This document shows, in pieces, positions 26,313 through 36,100 of a stretch of 64,000 nucleotides of DNA (positions are counted from its first letter, which is position 1; every line of letters begins with the position of its first letter). Both the position numbers and the translations under genes were made by a program. Under the pieces are notes generated by a model. It made no database searches. It was given only the letters and a program-made list of their open reading frames with translations, and was not told where the DNA came from. Origin of the DNA: Rhodococcus sp. 14-1411-2a (GTDB lineage: Bacteria > Actinomycetota > Actinomycetes > Mycobacteriales > Mycobacteriaceae); NCBI RefSeq assembly GCF_002259485.1, contig NZ_NPGA01000008.1, positions 62,001-126,000 on the forward strand, read 5' to 3'.

Positions 26313-26350
26313 GAAAGCGCCCCGCACCTGTCACGGCGCGGGGCTCTTTC
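26313..26350. terminator. Intrinsic terminator between the GT39 gene and purD
   Basis: GAAAG-C-GCCCCGC (26313-26325) pairs with GCGGGGC-T-CTTTC (26338-26350) around a 12-base loop. It lies just past the stop of the minus-strand GT39 gene and before the purD start, so it separates the two units. Confidence 0.75.
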
Positions 26351-26364
26351 GTGGTGGTTCGGTG

Positions 26365-28395
26365 TTACTGCGTGAGGTCGTAGAACGTCACGTTGTCGAC
26401 CGTGGTCGCGGTGAAGTTCTCGGTGACCCAGGCAGAGATTTCTGCCGAGGTCCCCGACTCCATGCCCGGCATGCCGCCGCTCCCGATGAAGTAGTGGATC
26501 TCTCCGTCGGCGACGTACTGCTGGAATTGCGCGAGGGTCGGCGAGGGATCGGTGCCGTTGAATCCACCGACCGGCATGACGGGATCCTCGGTGGCCAGTT
26601 GGTAACCCGCAGCGGTGTTGGCTCCGATGGCCGCTGCCACCCAGGTGTACGAGTCGGCGTCCTGCTCGAGCATCTCGGTGATGGCCGCAGTCGGTGCACT
26701 GCCTTCGAGCAGACCACCCATACCGCCGCCCATACCCCGACCCGTCCCGCCCATCTCGGCCCCGCCGGCAGCCCCGGCCTGACCCGGGAAACCCGCAGGC
26801 GGTTGCATTCCGGCAGGTATCTGGACCCCGGCCGGCAACTGCATCCCGCCCGGACCGCCTCGGCCTTCGCCCATACCGCCGAATCCGCGCATGCCGGTGT
26901 TGGGACCGGCCGAGACGATGGCTCCGGTATGCGGGGTGCCGATGGTGTCGACCGCATAGGCGGTCGGTCCGGCGAGTCCGGCGAACATCACCGCCAGGAT
27001 CGACGCCGCAGCCAGCCTGCCGCGAGTCAGTGCCGGGATCAGCAGCGCGACGATCGCCACGATTCCGACGACGAGAATCGCCCACTTCAGCCACGGCACG
27101 AAACTCTCACTGCGACCGAGCAACACCCACGCCATCACGACGGTCGACGCCACCGCGACGGCCATCGCGATCCGTACCCAGTACGTCTCGCGTCGACGCC
27201 ACAGCACCACACTGCCGATGCCGACGAGAGCAGCGACGGCGGGCGAGAGCGCAACGGTGTAGTACGAGTGGAAGATTCCGGCCATGAAGCTGAACGTCAG
27301 ACCGGTGACCAGCAACCACGATCCCCAGACGATCAGCGAAGCTCGTTGCACGTCTGCCCGAGGGGCTTTGCCGCGCAACACGAGTCCGACGACGAACAGG
27401 ATCAACGCAGCCGGGATCAGCCAGGCGATCTGGCCACCCTGGGAGGAGTCGAACATGCGAAGGATGCCGGTCTCGCCCCAGATGCCACCGGGCATCCCAC
27501 CCGCCATGCCCCCGGCCGCGTCGCCGCCTATACCGCCGCGGCCGGGGGTGACACTTCCGGTCTCGTCGCCACTGAGGCGACCGAATCCGTTGTACCCGAG
27601 CGTGAGTTCGAGGATCGAGTTGTTCTGCGAGCCACCGACCCACGGCCGTGAGGACGCCGGCCAGAATTCCACGATCAGAATCCACCATCCGGCCGAGACG
27701 ATCATCGCGCCCAGCGCGCCGAACAGCTGCCACAGCCGGGTGAGGAACTTCGGCGGCCCGGCGATCAGATAGGTCAGAGCCAGCGGCGGTACGACGAGCA
27801 TGACCTGGAGTTGCTTGGTGAGGAAGCCGAATCCGACGAACATACCGGTGATCAACAGCCACTTGGTCTTTCCGGTCTCGACGCCTCGCAGCAGCGCCCA
27901 CACCGAGGCGATCATCAGCAGCACCAGCAACGCGTCGGGATTGTTGAACCGGAACATCAGTGCGGCAACCGGAGTCACGGCAAGTACCAGGCCTGCGAGC
28001 AGACCGGCCGCGCCACCGAATCGACGCTTGACGGTGGCGCGCAGCAGTGCCACGGAGGCGACGCCGAGAAGAGCCTGGGGTACGAGCATCGCCCAGGTGT
28101 TGAGTCCGAAGATGCGTACCGACAACGACATCAGCCACAGCGACATCGGGGGCTTGTCGACGGTGATCGAGTTGGCGGCGTCGGAGGATCCGAAGAAGAA
28201 GGCCTTCCACGACACCGAACCTGCCTGTATCGCGGCGGAATAGAAGGAGTTGGCCCAGCCCGACGCGCCGAGTCCCCAGATGTAGGCAACGCCGGTTCCG
28301 AAGAGCAGAGCCACCAGCCCGATCAATTCCCAGCGCGGGGAGGTCGCCGGTGCAGAATCGGCAGCCGCGGAGGGCCGCTCCATCGTCGTCGTCAC
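26365..28395 (-). CDS. GT39/ArnT-like membrane glycosyltransferase with Gly/Met-rich inserts
   Basis: This 676-residue polytopic membrane protein of the GT-C fold has the ArnT/PMT-like motif VDKPPMSLWLM in the first large extracytoplasmic loop (about residue 80), multiple helices to about residue 480, and a soluble extracytoplasmic C-terminus. It should transfer a sugar from a polyprenyl-phosphate donor outside the membrane. Two segments are rich in Gly, Met and Pro (about 285-312 and 498-565), unlike typical ArnT. The GTG start overlaps the GT2 stop (GTGA), so the GT2 protein probably supplies its lipid-linked sugar. The acceptor is unknown. Confidence 0.88.
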   Translation of the reverse strand: MTTTMERPSAAADSAPATSPRWELIGLVALLFGTGVAYIWGLGASGWANSFYSAAIQAGSVSWKAFFFGSSDAANSITVDKPPMSLWLMSLSVRIFGLNTWAMLVPQALLGVASVALLRATVKRRFGGAAGLLAGLVLAVTPVAALMFRFNNPDALLVLLMIASVWALLRGVETGKTKWLLITGMFVGFGFLTKQLQVMLVVPPLALTYLIAGPPKFLTRLWQLFGALGAMIVSAGWWILIVEFWPASSRPWVGGSQNNSILELTLGYNGFGRLSGDETGSVTPGRGGIGGDAAGGMAGGMPGGIWGETGILRMFDSSQGGQIAWLIPAALILFVVGLVLRGKAPRADVQRASLIVWGSWLLVTGLTFSFMAGIFHSYYTVALSPAVAALVGIGSVVLWRRRETYWVRIAMAVAVASTVVMAWVLLGRSESFVPWLKWAILVVGIVAIVALLIPALTRGRLAAASILAVMFAGLAGPTAYAVDTIGTPHTGAIVSAGPNTGMRGFGGMGEGRGGPGGMQLPAGVQIPAGMQPPAGFPGQAGAAGGAEMGGTGRGMGGGMGGLLEGSAPTAAITEMLEQDADSYTWVAAAIGANTAAGYQLATEDPVMPVGGFNGTDPSPTLAQFQQYVADGEIHYFIGSGGMPGMESGTSAEISAWVTENFTATTVDNVTFYDLTQ

Positions 28396-29648
28396 AGGCT
28401 CTTCTCCGAATTCGCGGACTCCGAGCCTGCGTCCAGTGAGCTACGAAAGACCCACCGCAGGGCGACGAATCGGCACACCGTGGCAACGAGATTGGCGACG
28501 ATGAGGACGGCGAGTTCGACGTGCCGGGACACATCGGGAACCCAGGCGTGCAGCACGGCGAGCGATCCACTGGTGACGAGAAGAGCGAAGCCGAAGATCG
28601 CCAGCCCCTGCAGTTGGTGTTTGCCTGCACCGTCGGGCCCCCGGACGCCGAAGGTGAAGGCACGGTTGGCCGCGGTGTTGAGCACAGCGGTGATCAACAG
28701 CCCGAAGAAGTTCGCGGCCTGCGCGCCGATGAGAGAATGCAGCATCAGGTACAGCAGTGCGTAGGCGATGGTGCTGGCGATGCCGATGATGCCGAATCGC
28801 ACCATCTGACTGATCATTCCGTGCGGTACTCCGGGCACGAGCGGCTCCCGTCCCAGGCTTCGGCGAAGTTCGGCGACCGGCAGTACACCGGTGGCGAGGG
28901 CACGCCCGACGCGCCAGCAGCCCTGCAGGTCCTTGACGGCGGTGTCGACGATGTTGACGCTGCTGTTCGGGTCGTCGACCCAGTCCACGGGCACCTCGTG
29001 GATACGCAGGCCGACTTTCTCTGCGATGACGAGCAATTCGGTGTCGAAGAACCACCCGGTGTCTTCGACGAGCGGCAACAGCTGTCGGGCGACGTCGGTA
29101 CGCATGGCCTTGAAACCGCACTGCGCATCGGAGAAGCGGGCGCGCAGCGAGGTACGCAGAATGAAATTGTAACTGCGCGAGATGAATTCACGTTTCGCAC
29201 CGCGGACCACTCGGGACGATCGGTTGAGCCGCGAGCCGATGGCGAGGTCCGAGTGACCGGACATCAACGGTGCGATCAGCGGCATCAGCGCATTGAGATC
29301 GGTGGACAGATCGACGTCCATGTAGGCCACCACATCGGCGTCCGACCCCAGCCACACTGCTTTGAGTGCCCGGCCCCGCCCTTTCTCGTCCAGATGGTGA
29401 ACCTGGACTCCGTCGATCTCGTCGGCGAGTCGACGTGCGACAGCGAGTGTTCCGTCGGTACTGGCATTGTCGGCGATCGTGATCGAGGACCGGAACGGGA
29501 TTCGGTCCTCCAGATGCTCGTGAAGACGACGAATGCACTGTTCGAGATCGGCCTCTTCGTTGTATACCGGAATGACCACCTCTAGCGTGGCCGTGGCGTT
29601 CGAGCCGGGCCGCGGGCCTGCTGCTCGTGCGAGGGAATTCGTTGTCAT
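28392..29648 (-). CDS. GT2 glycosyltransferase fused to a GtrA-like membrane domain
   Basis: This 418-residue protein has an N-terminal GT-A domain of the dolichyl/polyprenyl-phosphate sugar synthase type ([25 protein letters not shown] with the DxD, then CGFKAMRTD) and a C-terminal GtrA domain with about four helices (from [19 protein letters not shown]). It would make a polyprenyl-phosphate sugar and may help flip it. The ATG at 29648 is chosen over upstream frames in the promoter region. It forms a two-gene operon with the GT39 gene. Confidence 0.92.
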   Translation of the reverse strand: MTTNSLARAAGPRPGSNATATLEVVIPVYNEEADLEQCIRRLHEHLEDRIPFRSSITIADNASTDGTLAVARRLADEIDGVQVHHLDEKGRGRALKAVWLGSDADVVAYMDVDLSTDLNALMPLIAPLMSGHSDLAIGSRLNRSSRVVRGAKREFISRSYNFILRTSLRARFSDAQCGFKAMRTDVARQLLPLVEDTGWFFDTELLVIAEKVGLRIHEVPVDWVDDPNSSVNIVDTAVKDLQGCWRVGRALATGVLPVAELRRSLGREPLVPGVPHGMISQMVRFGIIGIASTIAYALLYLMLHSLIGAQAANFFGLLITAVLNTAANRAFTFGVRGPDGAGKHQLQGLAIFGFALLVTSGSLAVLHAWVPDVSRHVELAVLIVANLVATVCRFVALRWVFRSSLDAGSESANSEKSL

Positions 29649-29762
29649 GACGACAACGATCGGGCCCGGACCTTGAATCGCCCTGCGACCGACCTGGCAA
29701 TTACCTGGGAGCCACGACCACTGGTACGGCCCCGGTCGAGTCGGGTAGGGCATCCTGTTCCC

Positions 29763-30188
29763 ATGGCTTCCATTTTCAGCAAGATCATCGCCGGTGAGAT
29801 TCCGGGGCGTTTCGTGTGGCAGGACGACGACGTGGTTGCGTTTCTGACGATCGCGCCGCTCACGCAGGGCCACACGTTGGTGGTTCCGCGCGAGGAGATC
29901 GACCAGTGGCAGGACGTCGACGGTGCCGCGTTCGCCAAGATCACTGCCGTCGCGCAGATCATCGGTCAGGCCGTACGGACCGCGTTCGATGCTCCCCGCG
30001 CCGGTCTGCTGATCGCAGGACTCGAAGTACCGCACCTGCACCTGCACGTGTTTCCGGCCTACGACATGGGCAACTTCGACATCTCCGGTGCCGACCCGAA
30101 TCCGTCGGCGGAGTCGCAGGACGAGGCCGCAGCCAAGCTCCGAGCAGCGCTACGCCAGCTCGGCCACGAGGCTCACGTCCCGAACTGA
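29763..30188 (+). CDS. HIT-family protein (Hint-like)
   Basis: This 141-residue protein starts [21 protein letters not shown] and carries the triad HLHLHVFP (about residues 96-103), both Hint/HIT hallmarks. It should hydrolyse nucleotide phosphoramidates or dinucleotides. The ATG at 29763 gives the standard Hint N-terminus. It is divergent from the GT2 gene and convergent with HxlR at 30199. Confidence 0.94.
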   Translation: MASIFSKIIAGEIPGRFVWQDDDVVAFLTIAPLTQGHTLVVPREEIDQWQDVDGAAFAKITAVAQIIGQAVRTAFDAPRAGLLIAGLEVPHLHLHVFPAYDMGNFDISGADPNPSAESQDEAAAKLRAALRQLGHEAHVPN

Positions 30189-30198
30189 CGCATCTCGC

Positions 30199-30723
30199 TC
30201 AACGCAGCGGCGTCAGCAGCCGTCGACGCGTCCGAAGCTGCATCGAGACCTCGTCCGATCGAGTGTCGGGGTCGTAGCCCGGGCCGATGTCGGTGTCGAT
30301 GTCGTGCGGTCCCGGCGCGAGCCCGCATTCGGGGCACATTCCCAGTGGCCCGAGGTCGGTTCCGCAGTCCGCGTGGAGGAATCGTCGACGCTTCCCCGCG
30401 GGTTTCGCGGTCTGTTCCTCACCCCAATAGCTCAGGGCGAACACCGCGGGCCACAGCCCTTCGAGGGCGGCGGTCGGGATGTAGTTCTCGCGCCCGCCCG
30501 CCGATGAGCGAGCGTGTCGTTCGAGTAGCCCGGCGTCGACCAGCGCGCCGAGTCGTTGCGCGAGGACGGCTTTGGAGATGTCGAGGTGGGCCTGGAAATC
30601 ACCGAAGCGTCGGACGCCGAAGAAGCAGTCGCGCACGATGAGCAAGGTCCATCGCTCACCGACGAGTTCGAGGGCACGGGCCAGGGAGCAGTCCTGGCGG
30701 GCGTAGTCGATTCCGAGTGCCAT
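30199..30723 (-). CDS. HxlR-family regulator with a cysteine-containing C-terminal tail
   Basis: This 174-residue protein has an HxlR winged-helix domain in the first 100 residues (CSLARALELVGERWTLLIV, FGDFQAHLDISKAVLAQRL). After it comes a tail with HADCG and CPECG that looks like a small zinc ribbon or redox site, followed by an acidic segment. HxlR proteins often sense electrophiles or oxidants through cysteine. It is divergent from the MFS gene at 30798 and is its likely regulator. Confidence 0.9.
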   Translation of the reverse strand: MALGIDYARQDCSLARALELVGERWTLLIVRDCFFGVRRFGDFQAHLDISKAVLAQRLGALVDAGLLERHARSSAGGRENYIPTAALEGLWPAVFALSYWGEEQTAKPAGKRRRFLHADCGTDLGPLGMCPECGLAPGPHDIDTDIGPGYDPDTRSDEVSMQLRTRRRLLTPLR

Positions 30724-30797
30724 GGGGCTATAGTACAGTCTGTTGACCGAACCAAGTTGGGCGTTTACAGTTCGATCACCAGACCACAAGGACGACG

Positions 30798-32213
30798 ATG
30801 ACCGATACTGCACCCTCGCCCACCGGCACCTCCAACAGCGCCCGTGCGCTCGCAATCGCAGCGCTCGGCACCCTGCTGACCCTGATGGCGTTCACCGCAC
30901 CGCTCGCGACCATCAACAGCACCGCAGCCGATCTGATGTCCGACGCCGCAGGACGCACCTGGATTCTCAGCTCCATGAGCATCGGCCTCGCCGCGGCGTT
31001 GCTCACCACCGGTACGGTCGCCGACGACTTCGGACGTCGCCGCACGTTCGCACTCGGCGCTGTGGTCCTGGCCGTCGGCGCAATCGTCTGCGCGCTCGCC
31101 CCCAACACGCTGATCTTCGTTCTCGCCCGCATTCTGCAGGGCCTCGGCGGCGCAGCCGTCGTCGCGTCGAGCCTGGGCATCATCGCCCACACCCACGCGG
31201 CCGGTCCGGTGCGCGCGAAGGCCAGCGGGGTCTGGGGTGCGAGCGTGGGCGCAGGCATCGCTCTCGGCCCTCTGCTCGCCGCCGTACTGGATCGCTCGGC
31301 GAGTTGGCGTACGGCCTACGTGGTGCTCGCGATCGCCACGCTCGCACTCGCCGTCGCCGCGCATGTGCTCGTCGAAGAATCCAGGTCCGACGCCCCCCGC
31401 GGCCTCGATCCGGTCGGCGCGTTGCTGTTGGCGACGGGCATCGCCGCGTTGCTGGCCGCCTTGGTCGAGGGCAGGCAGGGCTGGACAGCCATGGCCCCGA
31501 TCATCTTGTTCGTGCTGGCCGCCCTGTTGCTGGGCGCGTTCATGGTCCTCGAATTGCGCAGTGCCGCTGCGATGCTCGATCTCACCCTCTTCCGACACCC
31601 ACCGTTTCTGGCCGCCACCGTCGCCGCGCTGGCCACCGGCGGCGGCATCATCGCCCTGATGTCGTACATGCCCGGATTCCTCGGAACCGTACTGGGAATC
31701 GACGCGCTCGGTGCCGCCCTGCTGCTGTTCGGTTGGTCGGCCACGTCCGTGGTCACCGCCTTACTGGCCCGCAGGCTGCCTGCGTCGCTGAGCGGTCGAA
31801 CGCAACTCGCCGTCGGGCTGGTGGGCGTCGCGATCGGCATGCTGATGCTGACGGGGTTGTCCGAGAACGCATCCTGGCCACGGTTGCTTCCCGGCCTGCT
31901 CGTGGCCGGAGTCGCCAGCGGCGTACTCAACGCTGCGCTCGGCCGCGAGGCGGTGGCCAGCGTTCCCGCCGGACGAGGCGGCATGGGCAGCGGCGCCAAC
32001 AACACTGCGCGCTACGTCGGGTCCGCTATCGGGGTCACCGTCGTTGCGGTGGTTGCCGTTCCGGCAGGGAGTGGAGCCGGCGGAATGACCCAAGCGATCA
32101 GCCAGAACGACGCCGGCGGACTGGTGCAGGGCTGGAACACCGCAGCTTTGGTCACCGCTGCGATATCGGTTCTCGGGGCCGTGGTGGTGTCGTTCTCACG
32201 CACCCGGCGGTAG
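30798..32213 (+). CDS. MFS exporter (DHA2-type)
   Basis: This 471-residue membrane protein has about 14 hydrophobic segments, motif A-like GTVADDFGRRRTFALG after helix 2, and a motif-C-like GASVGAGIALGPLLAAVL in helix 5 (antiporter signature). It should export a toxic compound using protons. AAGGA lies just before the ATG. It is divergent from HxlR, a common regulator-efflux arrangement. Its 3' end overlaps the convergent response regulator by 18 bases. Confidence 0.9.
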   Translation: MTDTAPSPTGTSNSARALAIAALGTLLTLMAFTAPLATINSTAADLMSDAAGRTWILSSMSIGLAAALLTTGTVADDFGRRRTFALGAVVLAVGAIVCALAPNTLIFVLARILQGLGGAAVVASSLGIIAHTHAAGPVRAKASGVWGASVGAGIALGPLLAAVLDRSASWRTAYVVLAIATLALAVAAHVLVEESRSDAPRGLDPVGALLLATGIAALLAALVEGRQGWTAMAPIILFVLAALLLGAFMVLELRSAAAMLDLTLFRHPPFLAATVAALATGGGIIALMSYMPGFLGTVLGIDALGAALLLFGWSATSVVTALLARRLPASLSGRTQLAVGLVGVAIGMLMLTGLSENASWPRLLPGLLVAGVASGVLNAALGREAVASVPAGRGGMGSGANNTARYVGSAIGVTVVAVVAVPAGSGAGGMTQAISQNDAGGLVQGWNTAALVTAAISVLGAVVVSFSRTRR

Positions 32214-32852
32214 CGAGTATTCCTGCTCCGGCCTCCCGGTCGATCCGTATCGCAGCTGCATGCGCAACCGGCCCTTGGACACCAAGGTTGCCAGATAACG
32301 CTGCGCTGTCGCGCGTGAAATGCCGATGGCTGCAGCAACTTCGCCCGCCGACATCGGGTCGGCCGTCGTGCGCACCGCATCGAGCACCAGGTCACGGGTC
32401 ACGGACTGCGAGGACGGCAGCGGCGCGGCCGCGCGCGGGCGCAGCGCGTCGAGTCCGCCGTCGATGTCGGCCTGGGTCAGCTCCTCCGAACGGTCCAGAG
32501 CAGTCCGGTACGTCAGATACCCGGTAAGGCGGTCGATCAACGCCGATCGCGGAAACGGCTTGATCAGATATGTCCAGGCACCCGCGGTCATGGCCGCGCG
32601 CACCGTCTGTTGATCGGCTGCTGCCGAGAGCACCACTGCGTCGCAGGCGAGTTCGCGCACCAGGTCGATTCCCGATCCGTCGGGCAGATAGACGTCGACC
32701 AGCGCCAGATCGAACGACTGCGACGACGCCAACTCCCGAGCCTGAGCGACACTCGTCGCGACTGCGGCGACCTCGTAGTTGTCGAGTGAATTCACCAGTG
32801 CCGCATGCAGATCCGCAACCCGGAAATCGTCGTCCACGACCAGCACTCTCAT
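32196..32852 (-). CDS. CitB/DcuR-family response regulator
   Basis: This 218-residue protein has a receiver domain (LVVDDDF, phosphoacceptor Asp53 in LVDVYLPDGSG, Lys in LIKPF) and a C-terminal helix-turn-helix (SAGEVAAAIGISRATAQRYL). Its ATG overlaps the sensor kinase stop. With that kinase it should activate the divergent CitMHS operon. It is paralogous to the regulator at 1430-2104. Confidence 0.94.
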   Translation of the reverse strand: MRVLVVDDDFRVADLHAALVNSLDNYEVAAVATSVAQARELASSQSFDLALVDVYLPDGSGIDLVRELACDAVVLSAAADQQTVRAAMTAGAWTYLIKPFPRSALIDRLTGYLTYRTALDRSEELTQADIDGGLDALRPRAAAPLPSSQSVTRDLVLDAVRTTADPMSAGEVAAAIGISRATAQRYLATLVSKGRLRMQLRYGSTGRPEQEYSLPPGA

Positions 32853-34513
32853 TGCGAGACCTCATCTGCCTGTAGCGCATCCGGTATCGACGCGATGAAC
32901 ACCGCGCCTCCTCGTTCGTTCTCCTCGGTGATCTGCCCACCGGCATCGGCCAGCGTCACGTCGCCACCGCGGGTGCGCGCGATCTGCCGACTCAGCGCCA
33001 GGCCCACTCCCCGACCGCCCGGCGATTCTTCGGTCGACTTGGTCGAGACCCCCTCGACGAACACCTGCTCGGGTGCCAGGTCCACCCCGTCACCGGAATC
33101 GAGAACCACGATGTGCAACGTCGAACCGTCCTGTACCAGTTCCACTTCCACCTCGGCCGGCCGCCTCACTCCCAGCCTGGCAGCATCGATCGCATTGTCG
33201 ACGAGATTGCCCAGCACCGTGGTCACGTCGACGGGGACGGCCACTTCGCCGCCGACCCAGGTGTTCTCCCCCAACACCAACCGCACTCCGCTCTCCCGCG
33301 CATGCGCGGCCTTCGCCGTCAGAAACGACCGCAGATAGGCGTCGGACACGGCGTCGATACCCTCGATGGATTCCGATCTCGGTCCGACACCGAGGATCTC
33401 GTCGATGTACTGCGACGCCCGATCCGGATGACCCTCGTGCAGCAGTCCACTGACCAGATGCATCCGATTCGCGAACTCGTGACGCTGCGCGCGCAGCACA
33501 GCGGACATCGACTGCACCGCGTCGAGCTGACGCGTCAGCGTCTCCACGTCGGTTCGGTCGCGCACGGTCAGCACCGTACCCAGATCACGATTGTCGCGCA
33601 GCACTTTTCGGGCGGCCGCAATGACCACGACCTCGTTCACGGCCGCGAGAACCGGCTCGGACGTCGGCGATTCGATGACCTCGAGCAGCCTCGGGGTCAG
33701 ACCGATGTCCTCGATGCGCATCCCCGGTCTACCGTCGATCGAGAGCAGGGTGCGCGCCTCGTCGTTGACGACCGTGACGACTCCGTCGGGGTCGATGGCG
33801 ACGACACCCTCACCGATTCCGTGCAACACCGCTTCTTGTTCCCGCACCAGCTCGGCGAGCTCCTCCGGCTCGAGCCCCAGAGTCAGCCGTTTCCATCTGC
33901 GCGCCAACAGAGTCGAGCCGATCAGCCCGAGCAGCAGTACGGCACCGGTCACCAACGCGCCGTTGATCAGATCTTTCACCAACTCGGTGCGCACGGCCGT
34001 CGTGGAGATGCCCACGCTCACTTCACCGATCACCACGTCGGTCGAACCGAGCGCCAGTACAGGCACTTTCGCGCGTACGGAGTCGCCGAGGGTGCCGCGC
34101 TCCTGCTCGACCACCTCGTTGCCCGCCAGCGCCCCCGAGGGATCGGTACTCACCCGCTGACCCAGAACTGTCGGATCGGGATGCGCCAACCGCAGACCCC
34201 GATCGTCGGTGATGACGACGAACAGTGCGTCGGTGCGCATTCGGGCACCCTCGGCCGCACGCTGCAGCGCTCCGCCTGCCAACACTCCCGCAGGCGCGGC
34301 GTCGGTGCCTGCGGTGTCCACGGCAGAGAACTGCTCGACGAGCGAACGCACCTCCGGGTCCGACGCCACCGTCCGCGCAACGGCCAGCGCACGTTCGCCG
34401 TATTCCTCGCTCGCCTGGCTGCCACTGCTGATGGCGAAGACCCCGAACGCCACCGCCAGAGCTACCGCCACCAGCGCTGCCTGCAACAACAGCACCTGAG
34501 TCCTCAATCGCAC
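32849..34513 (-). CDS. CitA/DcuS-type sensor histidine kinase
   Basis: This 554-residue kinase has a membrane helix near residues 8-29, an extracytoplasmic PAS-like sensor (about 35-175), a second helix (about 183-204), a cytoplasmic PAS domain (about 225-320), the histidine box RHEFANRMH with His345, and a HATPase domain with NLVDNAIDAARLG and GVGLAL. CitA/DcuS sensors bind citrate or C4-dicarboxylates outside. The divergent CitMHS transporter gene makes citrate the likeliest ligand. It is complete, unlike the paralogue at the left edge. Confidence 0.94.
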   Translation of the reverse strand: MRLRTQVLLLQAALVAVALAVAFGVFAISSGSQASEEYGERALAVARTVASDPEVRSLVEQFSAVDTAGTDAAPAGVLAGGALQRAAEGARMRTDALFVVITDDRGLRLAHPDPTVLGQRVSTDPSGALAGNEVVEQERGTLGDSVRAKVPVLALGSTDVVIGEVSVGISTTAVRTELVKDLINGALVTGAVLLLGLIGSTLLARRWKRLTLGLEPEELAELVREQEAVLHGIGEGVVAIDPDGVVTVVNDEARTLLSIDGRPGMRIEDIGLTPRLLEVIESPTSEPVLAAVNEVVVIAAARKVLRDNRDLGTVLTVRDRTDVETLTRQLDAVQSMSAVLRAQRHEFANRMHLVSGLLHEGHPDRASQYIDEILGVGPRSESIEGIDAVSDAYLRSFLTAKAAHARESGVRLVLGENTWVGGEVAVPVDVTTVLGNLVDNAIDAARLGVRRPAEVEVELVQDGSTLHIVVLDSGDGVDLAPEQVFVEGVSTKSTEESPGGRGVGLALSRQIARTRGGDVTLADAGGQITEENERGGAVFIASIPDALQADEVSQ

Positions 34514-34681
34514 CCACCCAGGCTATGCGCCGAGCGGGCTCGAGCACAATGCGCAAAAGGCTCTTTTCGTTGCTTGCGCGGGTAGTGCGCACAACAGCGA
34601 ACATGTGATGCCGGTTACGTAACTTCAGTCACACAACCGGTCCGACCGGACCCACCTCACACATTCGAGAAGGAGTGCACG

Positions 34682-36067
34682 ATGTTGGTGATACTCGGCT
34701 TCCTCATGGTAGCCGCCTTCATGTTCTTGATCCTGACCAAGAGAGCCACGCCCGTCGTCGCACTCACCCTCGTACCCGTCATCTTCGGTCTGCTGGCCGG
34801 CGCCGGACTCGGCATCGGTGACATGATCACCGACGGCATCAAGTCCCTGGCCCCCACTGCAGCCCTGCTGTTCTTCGCCATCATCTTCTTCGGAATCATG
34901 ATCGACGTCGGACTGTTCGACCCGCTGGTGCGCGGCATCCTGCGCCTCGTGCGAAACGACCCGATGAAACTCGTTGTCGGAACAGCCATTCTGGCCATGG
35001 TCGTCTCGCTCGACGGTGACGGCTCCACCACGTTCATCATCGTCACGTCCGCGCTGCTGCCGCTGTACCTCAAACTCGGTGTCAGCCCGGTCATTCTGAC
35101 CGTCGTCGCCGGTCTCGCCAACGGCACGATGAACATCATCCCGTGGGGCGGCCCGACGGTGCGCGCCGCATCCGCTCTCGGCATCTCCCCGTCCGACGTC
35201 TTCGTTCCGATGGTCCCTTCGATGATCGTCGGCCTGATCATCGTGCTGCTCTTCGCCGTGCATCTGGGCATCATGGAGCGTCGCCGCATCGGCAAGTTGA
35301 TCTACGAACCCGAACTGGTGGCCTCCGGTGGCGGCGGCAGTATCCGTAAGGGCGGCAAGGGAACCGGCGGATCAGGCACCGGCGGATCGGACGACTCCGG
35401 TGAATCGGGTCAGTTCTTCGACGGCCTGGACCCCAATCGCGACACGCTGCGCCCGAAGTTGCTGTGGTTCAACGCTGCTCTGACGGTCATCCTGCTTGTC
35501 ATCCTCGTCATGGACATCCTGCCCATCCCGGTGCTGTTCATGATCGCTGCCTCGATCGCTCTGACGGTCAACTTCCCCAAGGTCAAGGAACAGGGCGACG
35601 CGATCGCACGGCACTCGTCCTCCATCGTCTCCGTGGTCGCCATGGTGCTCGCCGCAGCAATTCTCACCGGCGTCTTCCAGGGCACCGGCATGGTCGAGGC
35701 CATGGCCGAGTGGCTGCTCAACGTCATCCCGGCGGGCATGGGCCCGTACCTGGCCGTCATCACCGGCATCCTGAGCATCCCGCTGACGTTCTTCATGACC
35801 AACGACGCCTTCTACTTCGGCATCCTCCCGGTGTTGACCGAGACTGCGAGCAAGTACGGCATCGACCCCGTCGAGATGGCCCGTGCGTCGATCACCGGTC
35901 AGCCCGTCCACCTGCAGAGCCCGCTGGTTCCGGCCATCCTGCTGCTGGTCACCCTCGCCGGAGTGTCGCTGGCCGATCACCACAAGAAGGTGCTGTGGCG
36001 AGCTGTGGTCGTCTCCCTCGCGATGCTGGCCGTCGGCATCCTCCTCGGCCAGATCCCGTTCGGCTGA
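34682..36067 (+). CDS. CitMHS-family citrate/metal-citrate transporter
   Basis: This 461-residue integral membrane protein has about 11-12 helices (first: VILGFLMVAAFMFLILTKR), the conserved DGDGSTTFII segment (about residues 113-122) and NIIPWGGPT (about 150), as in CitM/CitH. A Gly/Ser/Asp-rich loop at about 215-245 divides the two halves. CitMHS carriers import citrate with a divalent cation and protons. It is the first gene of an operon with a Usp and an AbrB-type permease. The divergent CitA/CitB pair should activate it. AGAAGGAG precedes the ATG. Confidence 0.93.
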   Translation: MLVILGFLMVAAFMFLILTKRATPVVALTLVPVIFGLLAGAGLGIGDMITDGIKSLAPTAALLFFAIIFFGIMIDVGLFDPLVRGILRLVRNDPMKLVVGTAILAMVVSLDGDGSTTFIIVTSALLPLYLKLGVSPVILTVVAGLANGTMNIIPWGGPTVRAASALGISPSDVFVPMVPSMIVGLIIVLLFAVHLGIMERRRIGKLIYEPELVASGGGGSIRKGGKGTGGSGTGGSDDSGESGQFFDGLDPNRDTLRPKLLWFNAALTVILLVILVMDILPIPVLFMIAASIALTVNFPKVKEQGDAIARHSSSIVSVVAMVLAAAILTGVFQGTGMVEAMAEWLLNVIPAGMGPYLAVITGILSIPLTFFMTNDAFYFGILPVLTETASKYGIDPVEMARASITGQPVHLQSPLVPAILLLVTLAGVSLADHHKKVLWRAVVVSLAMLAVGILLGQIPFG

Positions 36068-36100
36068 TCCCCCACCCCACTCGTCGTAGGAGAAACTGTC

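Noticed and set aside
26362-27651. Plus-strand frame opposite the GT39 gene
   Set aside because: It is a shadow of the Gly/Met-rich membrane protein on the other strand.
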